Assembly: GCF_004014715.1 (NCBI RefSeq)
Contig: NZ_CP034835.1
Coordinates: 4,278,001 to 4,342,000, forward strand
Length of the DNA: 64,000 bases
Source: Pseudoalteromonas sp. R3
Lineage (GTDB): Bacteria > Pseudomonadota > Gammaproteobacteria > Enterobacterales > Alteromonadaceae
Direction: 5' to 3'
Made by a program: the position numbers and the translations under genes. Of this stretch, positions 1 through 7,837 are shown piece after piece. A model generated the notes under the pieces. It saw nothing but the letters and a program-made list of their open reading frames with translations. It searched no databases and was not told the origin of the DNA. The first letter of the stretch is position 1, and every line of letters starts with the position of its first letter.

Positions 1-214
1 TGTCATACTCAACGTGTGAAGTTGAGATTGTGATACCACGCTCACGCTCTTCTGGAGCGTTATCGATTGATGCGAAGTCTTTCGCTTCACCACCGTATAC
101 TTTTGCAAGTACGTTAGTGATTGCTGCAGTTAGGGTAGTTTTACCGTGGTCAACGTGGCCGATAGTACCAACGTTAACGTGCGGTTTCGAACGTTCAAAC
201 TTTTCTTTTGCCAT
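1..214 (-). CDS. tuf: Elongation factor Tu, N-terminal part (cut by window edge)
   Basis: The reverse strand encodes the first 71 residues of EF-Tu, the GTPase that delivers aminoacyl-tRNA to the ribosome. It begins [20 protein letters not shown], followed by the P-loop GHVDHGKTT and the switch I region ending RGITI. The ATG is at 214-212 and the rest of the gene lies to the left of the window. It is the last member of a tRNA-tuf operon: four tRNA genes lie immediately upstream on the same strand, the same order as Escherichia coli thrU-tyrU-glyT-thrT-tufB. That makes it the tufB-type copy; a second copy near fusA is usual in this group but cannot be seen here. Confidence 0.97.
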   Translation of the reverse strand, partial: MAKEKFERSKPHVNVGTIGHVDHGKTTLTAAITNVLAKVYGGEAKDFASIDNAPEERERGITISTSHVEYD

Positions 215-356
215 GACGGAACCTATAAGTTTTGTGTATCTAGATTACATATAAAAATAATCCACACGCCACAACGGCGGCAGACTAAAATTATTAAGTA
301 CAATTATAAATGTTTTTATGACAAATCAAAGGAAGTATTTAGGAAGATCCGAAGAC

Positions 357-432
357 TGGTGCTGATAGGCAGATTTGAACTGCCGACCTCACCCTTACCA
401 AGGGTGCGCTCTACCAACTGAGCTATATCAGC
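357..432 (-). tRNA. thrT: tRNA-Thr (anticodon GGT)
   Basis: The reverse complement folds as a 76-nt tRNA: acceptor GCTGATA paired with TATCAGC, D-arm AGCTCAGTTGGTAGAGC, anticodon stem CACCC/GGGTG around a loop with GGT, TTCAAAT in the T-loop, and an encoded CCA (tgg at 357-359 on the plus strand). It lies 142 nt upstream of the tuf start and corresponds in position and anticodon to E. coli thrT. Confidence 0.97.
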
Positions 433-444
433 ACACCAGAAAAC

Positions 445-519
<75 letters not shown>

Positions 520-563
520 TTTAGGAACCTGTTCTTAACTACCTCTAACCGTCAAGAATAAAG

Positions 564-648
564 TGGTGGAGGGGGCTGGATTCGAACCAGCGAAGGCAGT
601 GCCGTCAGATTTACAGTCTGATCCCTTTGGCCGCTCGGGAACCCCTCC
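564..648 (-). tRNA. tyrU: tRNA-Tyr (anticodon GTA)
   Basis: An 85-nt class II tRNA with a long variable arm. On the minus strand the acceptor is GGAGGGG/CCCCTCC, the D-arm is TTCCCGAGCGGCCAAAGGGA, the anticodon loop contains GTA between CAGAC and GTCTG-type strands, and CCA is encoded. It lies between the Gly and the second Thr tRNA as in the E. coli tufB operon. Confidence 0.97.
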
Positions 649-689
649 ACGTCAAAAAATTCTTGTCTAAAGCGTTGCTGTTTAAAAAC

Positions 690-765
<76 letters not shown>

Positions 766-786
766 ACTGCTTTAGTACGGGGCGAG

Positions 787-815
787 ATATTAGAGGAATG
801 ACCGGGACTATGCAA
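787..815 (-). promoter_or_regulatory. Sigma-70 promoter of the tRNA-tuf operon
   Basis: On the minus strand TTGCAT (815-810) is followed after exactly 17 nt by TAATAT (792-787), close to the sigma-70 consensus. The sequence between the -10 box and the start is CTCGCCCC, a GC-rich discriminator of the kind that makes stable-RNA promoters sensitive to ppGpp. Position and strand fit transcription of thrU through tuf. Stringent control is inferred from the discriminator alone. Confidence 0.75.
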
Positions 816-868
816 CACCCAAATCAAAAAAAATCACAGATAATTGTTTAAATGGTCACATTTACAGC

Positions 869-886
869 AAAAACCTGTATTGCAGG
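869..886 (-). terminator. Probable terminator after coaX
   Basis: Minus-strand CCTG-CAATA-CAGG is followed by TTTTTG a few bases after the coaX stop. The stem is only four to five base pairs, so it is weak, but the position and T-run fit the end of the murB-birA-coaX unit and it lies before the tRNA operon promoter. Confidence 0.4.
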
Positions 887-893
887 CAAATTA

Positions 894-1592
894 TTATGCA
901 AACTGCTGATATTTACGCCAGTACATCAGGCCTTGCAGCACTAAAATATCGTTGTACACACAGGGGCGCATTAAATGTTGTTGCATTAATTCGCCATATC
1001 CCCCAGCACAAACAATCACAGGGTTGTCGTCAGATTGGCTCAAATAGTATTCCAGTGCCCCCAGGGTTGCGACCAGGGCACCATTTTTGACCGCATTGGG
1101 AGTATTGGTACCCAGCTCAGGCAAAAACAAACTGGTGTCATCACTGAAAACTTTCTGAGTGTTGCTGACCAGACTGCTGATCATCATATCCAGGCCGGGC
1201 AAGATCCAGCCGCCCAAATGGTGCCCGTCTTTATTCAGCACATCTATTTTGCTGGCAGTGCCACAATCGAGTATCACACAGCTTTGTTGCGGATAAAGAT
1301 GATAACAGGCCACCACCGTCAGCCAGCGATCGACTCCTAAGTTCTCAAATTGCGGATAAGCGCAAGTTAACCCGCCCAATATTGCACTGGTCTTGGCATG
1401 ATAATGTGGAATAGCCAATTGCTGCGCACGCTCAATGAGCGGTGCGACCAGCTCCCCCTTGCCCACCTGTGCAATCAGTACTTCTTCTATCTCTGACCAG
1501 GGAATGTCTGCTTCAGCCACTAAGGAGATGACGCCTCCTGCCAACGTCGCCGTCTTCAGTGCCGTGTTGCCTACATCTACCAGCAGCTTCAT
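894..1592 (-). CDS. coaX: Type III pantothenate kinase
   Basis: CoaX phosphorylates pantothenate, the first step of coenzyme A synthesis, in the cytoplasm. The 232-residue product starts with the ASKHA phosphate motif DVGNTALK (residues 6-13), has GVDRW near residue 107 and the second phosphate-binding motif ILDCGTASKID, then GGWILPGLDMM, all typical of the type III family. The length is slightly below the usual 240-260. The ATG is preceded by AAGGAGG at good spacing and overlaps the birA stop by 4 bp, so the two are translationally coupled. The birA-coaX pair is common in gammaproteobacteria. Type III kinases are generally not feedback-inhibited by CoA (family knowledge). Confidence 0.95.
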   Translation of the reverse strand: MKLLVDVGNTALKTATLAGGVISLVAEADIPWSEIEEVLIAQVGKGELVAPLIERAQQLAIPHYHAKTSAILGGLTCAYPQFENLGVDRWLTVVACYHLYPQQSCVILDCGTASKIDVLNKDGHHLGGWILPGLDMMISSLVSNTQKVFSDDTSLFLPELGTNTPNAVKNGALVATLGALEYYLSQSDDNPVIVCAGGYGELMQQHLMRPCVYNDILVLQGLMYWRKYQQFA

Positions 1593-2584
1593 AATACCTC
1601 CTTACGCACAGAGATTTCGCCGCCGTAATAGGTTTTAAGCTCACCATCCTGACGCAGCACCAAACCACCTTGCGAGTCTATGCCTTCACAAATGCCCCGC
1701 CATTGTTTTTGTCCTGTAGTCAGCGTCACGACTTGTTGACGATGCACATTCAGGGCATTCCATTGCTCTGTCATCACACTCAACCCATGGCGCTGATAAA
1801 TCTCCAAGCGCTTTTGCAGACACAAAGTCAGCACGGCCACCAGCTGATTTTTGTTCACTGTGTTAACGTGCTGACTGAGATCGGTCCAAGCCTGATCGAT
1901 TTTCCCGGCAGCGCTGTCTGGCATCGCCACATTCAGCCCTATACCAATTACCAGATGGCAGGGGCCTTCAACCTGACCGTCCAGTTCAACCAAGATGCCC
2001 GCCAGCTTTTGTTCATTCAGATAGACATCGTTTGGCCACTTCAATTGCACATCCAAATCAAACAAGGCGTTGAGTGCATCATGTACCGCCAACCCGACGG
2101 CAATCGACAACCCCATGGCAGCCTGCATACCCTCATCCAGCTGCCAGTAACAGCTGTAATATAAGTTGGCACCAAATGGTGACTGCCACTGACGGCCACG
2201 CCGGCCTCGCCCGGCCTGCTGCATTTCTGCAACCAGCACTTGCCCCTTGGGAATAGACTGGTGAGCCTGAATACGACGCATCAGCTCGCTATTGGTCGAA
2301 TCAATAATAGAATGTACTTCTATCTGACACGGCGTATCGCTGAGCTGCGTCCAGCTCTGACGGATCTCCGCCTCTGCTAATAAAGGCAGGCTGTTATTGA
2401 GTCGATAGCCTTTGCCCGTCACCTTGAAGATATCAATGCCCATCTGTTGCAGAGACTTAATATGCTTAGACACCGCCGCCCGGCTGATCCCCAGCTGTTC
2501 GCCCAGTGCCTGCCCGGAAACAAATTCGCCGCACTTCAGGGCATGTAAAATGGCCAGCTTGTTGCCATCGGGTGCTTTAACCAT
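1589..2584 (-). CDS. birA: Bifunctional biotin ligase / biotin operon repressor BirA
   Basis: BirA makes biotinyl-AMP, transfers biotin to acetyl-CoA carboxylase (AccB), and represses biotin synthesis genes when in excess. The 331-residue protein has an N-terminal winged helix (about residues 1-65, with LGISRAAVSKHIKSLQ as the recognition region). The catalytic domain follows, with the biotinyl-AMP loop GRGRRGRQW near residue 125, KWPNDVY near 190, KLAGILVE and a C-terminal SH3-like domain ending in GGEISVR. It has the full-length regulatory architecture, not the ligase-only form. The ATG has a good AGGAAG upstream and overlaps the end of murB by 8 bp, and the end overlaps coaX. Confidence 0.96.
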   Translation of the reverse strand: MVKAPDGNKLAILHALKCGEFVSGQALGEQLGISRAAVSKHIKSLQQMGIDIFKVTGKGYRLNNSLPLLAEAEIRQSWTQLSDTPCQIEVHSIIDSTNSELMRRIQAHQSIPKGQVLVAEMQQAGRGRRGRQWQSPFGANLYYSCYWQLDEGMQAAMGLSIAVGLAVHDALNALFDLDVQLKWPNDVYLNEQKLAGILVELDGQVEGPCHLVIGIGLNVAMPDSAAGKIDQAWTDLSQHVNTVNKNQLVAVLTLCLQKRLEIYQRHGLSVMTEQWNALNVHRQQVVTLTTGQKQWRGICEGIDSQGGLVLRQDGELKTYYGGEISVRKEVL

Positions 2585-3590
2585 AGTGCGCTTCCTGTAT
2601 TGTAATTTCCCCCTGCGGGCCTATCAGTCTGACCTCATGCTCCAGCACAATGTCAAACTTGGTAAGTATGGTGTGCTGAATATGACTGATCATCGCTTTA
2701 AGGTCCTCACCTCTGCTGTGGCCTTCATTGACCAGCACCAAGGCCTGACGCTCATACACCCTGATCCCACCCTGTTGATAGCCTTTGAGCCCGGCGCGCT
2801 CAATGAGCCAGCCAGCGGCCAGTTTGCAATGCTGTGCATCGACCGGGTAACTGGGCATATCGGGATAACGACTGGCTAAGGCATCGGCTTGCGCTTTGTC
2901 GACCACCGGATTTTTAAAAAAGCTCCCGGCGTTTGCCAGCACCTGAGGGTCAGGCAATTTACTGCGCCGGGTTGCCATGACTTGTTCAGCAACCGCCTGA
3001 GGGGTCACCGTCTCATGGCAGAGTGTTTTTAACGGGCCATAGCTCAGTACAGGTTGCCACTGCTTGGGTAAATGCAGTGTCACTTCAGTAATAATAAAGC
3101 GGTCTTTCAGAGCATGTTTAAACACAGAGTCGCGATAGCCAAGCTCGCAGGCCGATTTATCCAGGATTTGCATGGTTCGACTGGCAATATCAAAGCCCTG
3201 CACCTGATACAACACATCGGCCAGTTCCACACCATAAGCGCCGATATTCTGGATCGGTGCCGCCCCCAAGGTGCCCGGGATCAAGACTAAGTTCTCAAGC
3301 CCGCCAATCCCTTGTGCCAGCAGATGCATCACCAGTGCATGCCAGGATTCACCGGCTGCAGCACGCACAATGTAGTGACTGGCTTGCTCTTCGATTGCCA
3401 CACCACGATTGGCCATTTGGATCACTGTGCCCGCATAATCGTCCAGGAAAACACTGTTACTGCCCTCACCTAAAATATAAAATGGCGTACTAAAATCGTG
3501 GTCGTAAAGCTGCGCCGGATCCGTTATACGCAGCAAGGAGCTGCATGACGCCGGTAGCGAGAATGTGTGTAATGACTGCAATGACTGCAC
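2577..3590 (-). CDS. murB: UDP-N-acetylenolpyruvoylglucosamine reductase MurB
   Basis: MurB reduces UDP-GlcNAc-enolpyruvate to UDP-MurNAc with NADPH and FAD, a cytoplasmic step of peptidoglycan synthesis. Visible family signatures are ILGEGSNSVFL, the FAD region GLENLVLIPGTLGAAPIQNIGAYG, YRDSVFK, NAGSFFKNP with the catalytic serine, and a C-terminal EHEVRLIG. It is the long type I enzyme of E. coli. No ATG is available near the 5' end. GTG at 3590 gives an N-terminus that aligns with the E. coli protein (VQSLQSLHTF against NHSLKPWNTF); TTG at 3614 would add eight residues. It is the first gene of the murB-birA-coaX unit, an order also seen in E. coli (murB-birA). Confidence 0.93.
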   Translation of the reverse strand: MQSLQSLHTFSLPASCSSLLRITDPAQLYDHDFSTPFYILGEGSNSVFLDDYAGTVIQMANRGVAIEEQASHYIVRAAAGESWHALVMHLLAQGIGGLENLVLIPGTLGAAPIQNIGAYGVELADVLYQVQGFDIASRTMQILDKSACELGYRDSVFKHALKDRFIITEVTLHLPKQWQPVLSYGPLKTLCHETVTPQAVAEQVMATRRSKLPDPQVLANAGSFFKNPVVDKAQADALASRYPDMPSYPVDAQHCKLAAGWLIERAGLKGYQQGGIRVYERQALVLVNEGHSRGEDLKAMISHIQHTILTKFDIVLEHEVRLIGPQGEITIQEAHYG

Positions 3591-3720
3591 ACCCGAACCC
3601 TGTAACAAATGCAAAATTGCCGCTAGTGTAGCCTATCCTTGGCTCTGGCGCATCAAGGTGTCATTTTGGCACTTAAGTGGTATAACAACGGCTCTACTCA
3701 CATCATGAGCAAGGATAATA

Positions 3721-5568
3721 ATGAAACTTTCTGCCCTAACCTTTGGTCTTGCCTTAGCAGGCCTGTCACACACCGCCCTGAGTGCTCAGGCGGTGGACGA
3801 ACACACCTATGCCAACCTCAACGACGTGATCAGCACACACCTTCACCTGGATCTGGATGTCGACTTTGCAGACAAACAGCTGGAAGGTTTTGTGGAACAC
3901 ACGCTGGCATGGCAAAACAAACAAGCCAGAACCCTGGTGCTGGATACCCGTGACCTTGAAATAGACAAGGTGATGTACCAGGGCAGCAACGGCAAATGGT
4001 ATCCTGCCTCTTTCACCCTTGCTAAACGCGATGATGTGAAAGGCGCCAAACTGACTATCCGCTTTAAGCAACAAGCGAAAAAAGCCCGTATCTATTACAA
4101 CAGCTTGCCACAGGCATCCGGTCTGCAATGGCTGACGCCAGAGCAAACCGCCAGTAAGTCACATCCTTTTATGTACAGCCAGTCTCAGGCTATCCATGCC
4201 CGCAGCTGGATCCCCGTCCAGGATACGCCTGCAATGCGTGTGACCTATTCAGCACGAGTCAACACACCTAAAGATGTGCGCGCTGTCATGAGTGCGGATA
4301 ACAGCGGTGCGTTAATCAAAGACGGTGACTATTGGTTTGATATGCCGCAGGCCATCCCGCCATATCTTATCGCCATCGGTGCCGGTAACCTCGAATATAA
4401 AGAGATGTCGCACCAAACCGCCATCTTTGCCGAGCCACAGATATTAGATGCCTCTGTTGCAGAGTTTAATGACACCCAGGCGATGATAGATAAAACCAAC
4501 GCCATGTACGGCGAATATGCCTGGGGACGCTACGACTTACTGATGCTGCCGCCGAGCTTCCCGTTTGGTGGCATGGAAAACCCACGCTTATCCTTTATTA
4601 CACCTACCGTTGTTGCGGGTGACAAAAGCCTGGTTAACCTGATCGCCCACGAGCTGGCGCATTCCTGGTCGGGCAACTTGGTCACCAATGCCACCTGGGA
4701 AGACCTGTGGCTGAACGAAGGTTTTACCTCTTATGTTGAAAACCGCATTATGGAAGAGGTGTTTGGTCGTGAGCGCGCAGTCATGGAGCAAGCATTGGAT
4801 TCCGCCAGACTACGCACCGTCGTTGAGGAGTTGCCCGCACCAGATACGCGCCTGAACCTGCGCCTCAATGGTCGCGATCCGGACGATGCATTCAGCACAG
4901 TTCCTTACACTAAAGGTCAGCTGTTCCTGATATACCTGGAAGAAAAATTTGGCCGTAAAGTGTTTGATGCTTTTGTGAAAGGCTACTTTGACGCCTACGC
5001 GTTTAAATCGCTGACCACCGCCGAGTTTGTTCAATATATAGAAAAACACCTCATCAACAAACATCCTGGCATTGTCAGCATGGATAAGGTCAATGAGTGG
5101 ATCCACCAACCGGGATTACCGGCTGATGCGCCTAATCCTACGTCAGATGCATTTGATAAAGTCGATGCCGCGACAAAGGCCTGGTTAGCTGGCAACAGCA
5201 CGCTTAGTGCCATTCCCACCGCCAGCTGGACGGTGCACGAGTGGCTGCATTTTATCAATAACCTGCCGCGCGACCTGGCACAGGACAAAATGGCAGCCCT
5301 GGACCAGGCGTTTGGTCTGACCAACTCAACCAATGCCGAGCTGGCCTTCGCCTGGTTTATGCTGGCAGTTGGCAATGGCTATGACGCTATTTACCCTGCG
5401 CTTGATAAGCACCTGACCGGGATTGGCCGTCGTAAGCTCATTGTCCGCTTGTACAAGTCACTGGTTGCCAACGGCAAACGCGACTGGGCCTATGAAGTCT
5501 ATCAAAAAGCACGCCCGGGCTATCACCCGTTAGCACAAGGCACCATAGATGCCATCTTTGCTAACTAA
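3721..5568 (+). CDS. Secreted M1-family aminopeptidase (leukotriene A4 hydrolase-like)
   Basis: This is a zinc aminopeptidase of the M1 (gluzincin) family, probably periplasmic, removing N-terminal residues from peptides. Residues 1-22 form a signal peptide ending ALSAQA. The N-terminal beta domain is followed by the exopeptidase motif GGMENP (283-288) and the zinc site HELAH (310-314) with the third ligand in NEGF (E333), the expected HExxH-18-E spacing. YTKGQLFL and a C-terminal helical ARM-like domain with YHPLAQGTID resemble the LTA4H/aminopeptidase B branch. At 615 residues it is a normal length. The ATG has AAGGA upstream. It is a monocistronic unit ending at a shared bidirectional terminator. 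Confidence 0.92.
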   Translation: MKLSALTFGLALAGLSHTALSAQAVDEHTYANLNDVISTHLHLDLDVDFADKQLEGFVEHTLAWQNKQARTLVLDTRDLEIDKVMYQGSNGKWYPASFTLAKRDDVKGAKLTIRFKQQAKKARIYYNSLPQASGLQWLTPEQTASKSHPFMYSQSQAIHARSWIPVQDTPAMRVTYSARVNTPKDVRAVMSADNSGALIKDGDYWFDMPQAIPPYLIAIGAGNLEYKEMSHQTAIFAEPQILDASVAEFNDTQAMIDKTNAMYGEYAWGRYDLLMLPPSFPFGGMENPRLSFITPTVVAGDKSLVNLIAHELAHSWSGNLVTNATWEDLWLNEGFTSYVENRIMEEVFGRERAVMEQALDSARLRTVVEELPAPDTRLNLRLNGRDPDDAFSTVPYTKGQLFLIYLEEKFGRKVFDAFVKGYFDAYAFKSLTTAEFVQYIEKHLINKHPGIVSMDKVNEWIHQPGLPADAPNPTSDAFDKVDAATKAWLAGNSTLSAIPTASWTVHEWLHFINNLPRDLAQDKMAALDQAFGLTNSTNAELAFAWFMLAVGNGYDAIYPALDKHLTGIGRRKLIVRLYKSLVANGKRDWAYEVYQKARPGYHPLAQGTIDAIFAN

Positions 5569-5582
5569 TTGATACCCTTAAT

Positions 5583-5611
5583 AGTACAGCCTCATTGAGG
5601 CTGTACTTTTT
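5583..5611. terminator. Bidirectional terminator between convergent genes
   Basis: AGTACAGCCT (5583-5592) pairs with AGGCTGTACT (5598-5607) and is followed by TTTTTC. On the minus strand a matching A/T flank is weaker. It lies 14 nt after the aminopeptidase stop and overlaps the last codons of the convergent DUF2057 gene. Confidence 0.8.
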
Positions 5612-6245
5612 CTAAAAACGCTGCGCGCTGAGCCGGACTCGCCTGTTGCCACCAGAACTCCAGCATCGCCGCTGCGTCAGGTTTGCCAGCCTGAGGTGCT
5701 GCAGGCAAAGCGTCAGACAAAGCAGGTTTACTAGCTTGAGGCGCCACAGGCGGCTCGACAGGTAAAGAGTCTTCATAGCCTGGCTTCAACACAGGCGTTT
5801 TCAGCTTTTCAGCCGCCTGCGGTACAGTGCGGATCCGCAGTTGTTGAGTCAGCGTCTTGACTGGTGTGCGTATCCCGTCTGGCGCCTTCAGCCACAGCTG
5901 TGGTTGCCTGGCAAACTGCTTAGCAGCTTTAAGTGTATCGGCCCGTTCAAACTCAACGTGATAATCCCCCTGTTCAGTCACCTCAACGATAACCCAGAAC
6001 GGTTTTGACTCTATCACTTCATGATCGTCATACCCGACCTCGTATAGATCCGTATATTTAACACGCAGCTGGTGTCTGCCTGCTGCCAGCGACAGATCTC
6101 GCACTTTGTTAAAAAATGAATGCTCTATTTCTTGCTGCCCCACCTGTAGCGGCAAGAGTTCTTCCGGAAAATGCAACTGCGCCGCCATAACATGCCCACA
6201 CAACAGGCTGACGCACAGAAAGTAAAAAATGCGTATTTTCTTCAT
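5592..6245 (-). CDS. DUF2057 (YccT/CsgI-like) periplasmic protein
   Basis: A 217-residue exported protein with a signal peptide (residues 1-21, ending HVMA). The core resembles the DUF2057/UPF0319 family (E. coli YccT): LHFPEELLPLQVGQQ near the N-terminus, a region centred on GRHQLRVKYTDLY, and the C-terminal motif LEFWWQQASPAQRAAFLEKV, which matches the YWF.LADPQTRNTFL ending of YccT. Between them is a proline/alanine-rich linker with repeated PQAGKP/PQASKP. E. coli YccT has been linked to curli regulation (recalled, not tested here). The gene stands alone, divergent from hinT; family assignment is firm, function is not. Confidence 0.82.
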   Translation of the reverse strand: MKKIRIFYFLCVSLLCGHVMAAQLHFPEELLPLQVGQQEIEHSFFNKVRDLSLAAGRHQLRVKYTDLYEVGYDDHEVIESKPFWVIVEVTEQGDYHVEFERADTLKAAKQFARQPQLWLKAPDGIRTPVKTLTQQLRIRTVPQAAEKLKTPVLKPGYEDSLPVEPPVAPQASKPALSDALPAAPQAGKPDAAAMLEFWWQQASPAQRAAFLEKVQPQ

Positions 6246-6462
6246 AATTCCTCTTTATTTTGTTGTTAATGTGGCTGACACTTAGCTGTGAACCTAAAAT
6301 AGCCACAGAGTAATTGAGCGTCCTGTTCGGACTAAAACACTCATTCACCGGAGATTGGTATCCGCTTGTCGAGTGACTAAACTCTGAACAACACTTTTCG
6401 CTTGTATCTTACTCTTTGCACGCTATGCTGATCAGCTAAACTTTCGTATACAAGGAAAAATA

Positions 6463-6834
6463 ATGAGCCAAGAAACAATTTTTACCAAGATAATTAACCG
6501 GGAAATTCCCGCCGATATCCTGTATGAAGATGAGTTGGCCCTGGCGTTTAAGGACATCAATCCGCAAGCCCCCTTTCATGTTCTGGTGATCCCAAAAACA
6601 CCGATCGCCACCATGAATGACATTAATGAAGAAAATGCACACCTGGTTGGGCATTTGTATTTGGTAGCAGCTAAACTTGCTAAAGAGCATGGCTTTGCAG
6701 ACGATGGCTATCGTGCGGTTATGAACTGCAACAATGATGGCGGTCAAACAGTTTACCACATTCATTTACATGTACTTGCAGGAAAAGAAATGGGCTGGCC
6801 CCCATACCAAGATAAGAAAAAAGTAGTAGCCTAA
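6463..6834 (+). CDS. hinT: HIT-family purine nucleoside phosphoramidase (HinT-like)
   Basis: A 123-residue histidine-triad hydrolase acting on AMP-lysine and other nucleoside phosphoramidates. It carries IFTKIINREIPADILYED at the N-terminus, DINPQAPFHVLVIPK, and the catalytic triad HIHLH (residues 99-103) in QTVYHIHLHVL. Length and C-terminal MGWPP fit the HINT branch (E. coli HinT, 119 residues). The ATG follows AAGGAAAA. The gene is divergent from the DUF2057 gene and has its own downstream inverted repeat. Confidence 0.95.
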   Translation: MSQETIFTKIINREIPADILYEDELALAFKDINPQAPFHVLVIPKTPIATMNDINEENAHLVGHLYLVAAKLAKEHGFADDGYRAVMNCNNDGGQTVYHIHLHVLAGKEMGWPPYQDKKKVVA

Positions 6835-6902
6835 ATTATTCTTTGTTAATGAATGTAATTTACTAACATATTAGCAAATATAAAAATAAGAACATAAATA
6901 TC

Positions 6903-6930
6903 AAAGCCTTATTGTTTTTTATAAGGCTTT
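6903..6930 (+). terminator. Inverted repeat downstream of hinT
   Basis: AAAGCCTTAT pairs with ATAAGGCTTT around a T-rich loop (TGTTTTTT). The stem is 10 bp but only three T residues are available after it, so it may be a weak terminator or an mRNA 3' stabiliser. The rest of the 227-nt gap before 7062 is AT-rich with no ORF. Confidence 0.45.
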
Positions 6931-7061
6931 AATCCGACAACAAGATCAGAAATGCCACAATATATAGCAGAACAATCTATTTATTGATGATATTTCTAAT
7001 ACAAAAGGTCTGAGTCCCGTGATAGCATTGCGTAATCAGACAGAATGAGAGTGTTTTCCAC

Positions 7062-7718
7062 ATGAGCAGTACTGCATTTTTATTGCTAGACAAAGAACCT
7101 ATTAACACCATAGGCGTCAATGTATTACAACCATTGCTGAAAACTCAGGGGTTGGACGTAATCACTGGGACCGATATTTCAGAAGTACCAGAGAACACTC
7201 GTTTACTCTTCATTGAAACGGCTGTCAATGATGCCTGGGGCAAGTTAAAAGAGCAGCTTGTAAACCTAAAAGTCAGCTGCGACATTGTGTTGTTTAATCT
7301 TGATGAAAACCCTGAACTGGCCAATCGTGCTTTGCTCAGTGGTATCCGCGGCGTCTTCTATACCACGGATAATGCGGATGTACTGATGAAAGGGATCCGC
7401 CTGCTGATGGAAGATCAGCTCTGGTATCGTCGTGAGATTATGTGTAATGCACTGAACCGCATGCTGCAGTTTAATAAAGACGCACTACACAAGCTGACTG
7501 AAGGTGATATTGAGCCGGTTAAACTCACCAAGCGTGAAAAGGCCATCATTACCTTAATGAGTAAAGGGTCAAAGAACAAAGAAATTGCGGAAGATCTGAA
7601 CATCAGCCCACACACAGTAAAAACCCACCTGTACAGTGCATTCAGAAAAACCAAATGCCGTAACAGGATTGAATTATTGTCCTGGGCGCAACAAAATATC
7701 CCAGACGAAATCCGCTAG
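7062..7718 (+). CDS. LuxR/CsgD/VpsT-type transcriptional regulator
   Basis: A 218-residue regulator with a receiver-like N-terminal domain (1-125) that lacks a normal phosphoacceptor arrangement. A LuxR-type HTH follows at about 145-210 (LTKREKAIITLMSKGSKNKEIAEDLNISPHTVKTHLYSAFRKTKCRNRIEL). The helix joining the two domains carries LWYRRE (W121-R124), which resembles the W[FLM][TS]R c-di-GMP motif of Vibrio VpsT. Overall form matches CsgD/VpsT, regulators of curli and exopolysaccharide. A hybrid histidine kinase gene begins 119 nt downstream on the same strand. Whether the WYRR variant binds c-di-GMP is unknown. Confidence 0.85.
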   Translation: MSSTAFLLLDKEPINTIGVNVLQPLLKTQGLDVITGTDISEVPENTRLLFIETAVNDAWGKLKEQLVNLKVSCDIVLFNLDENPELANRALLSGIRGVFYTTDNADVLMKGIRLLMEDQLWYRREIMCNALNRMLQFNKDALHKLTEGDIEPVKLTKREKAIITLMSKGSKNKEIAEDLNISPHTVKTHLYSAFRKTKCRNRIELLSWAQQNIPDEIR

Positions 7719-7837
7719 TTTACGTCTCATTATGAATGTGCCGTGGCTAACTCGGCACATTTTACCTCTTAGCATCGCTTTACTGATCCTATTCTTCCTT
7801 TTATGCTAGCAAAGTTCATTTATTGCTAGAGCGCACC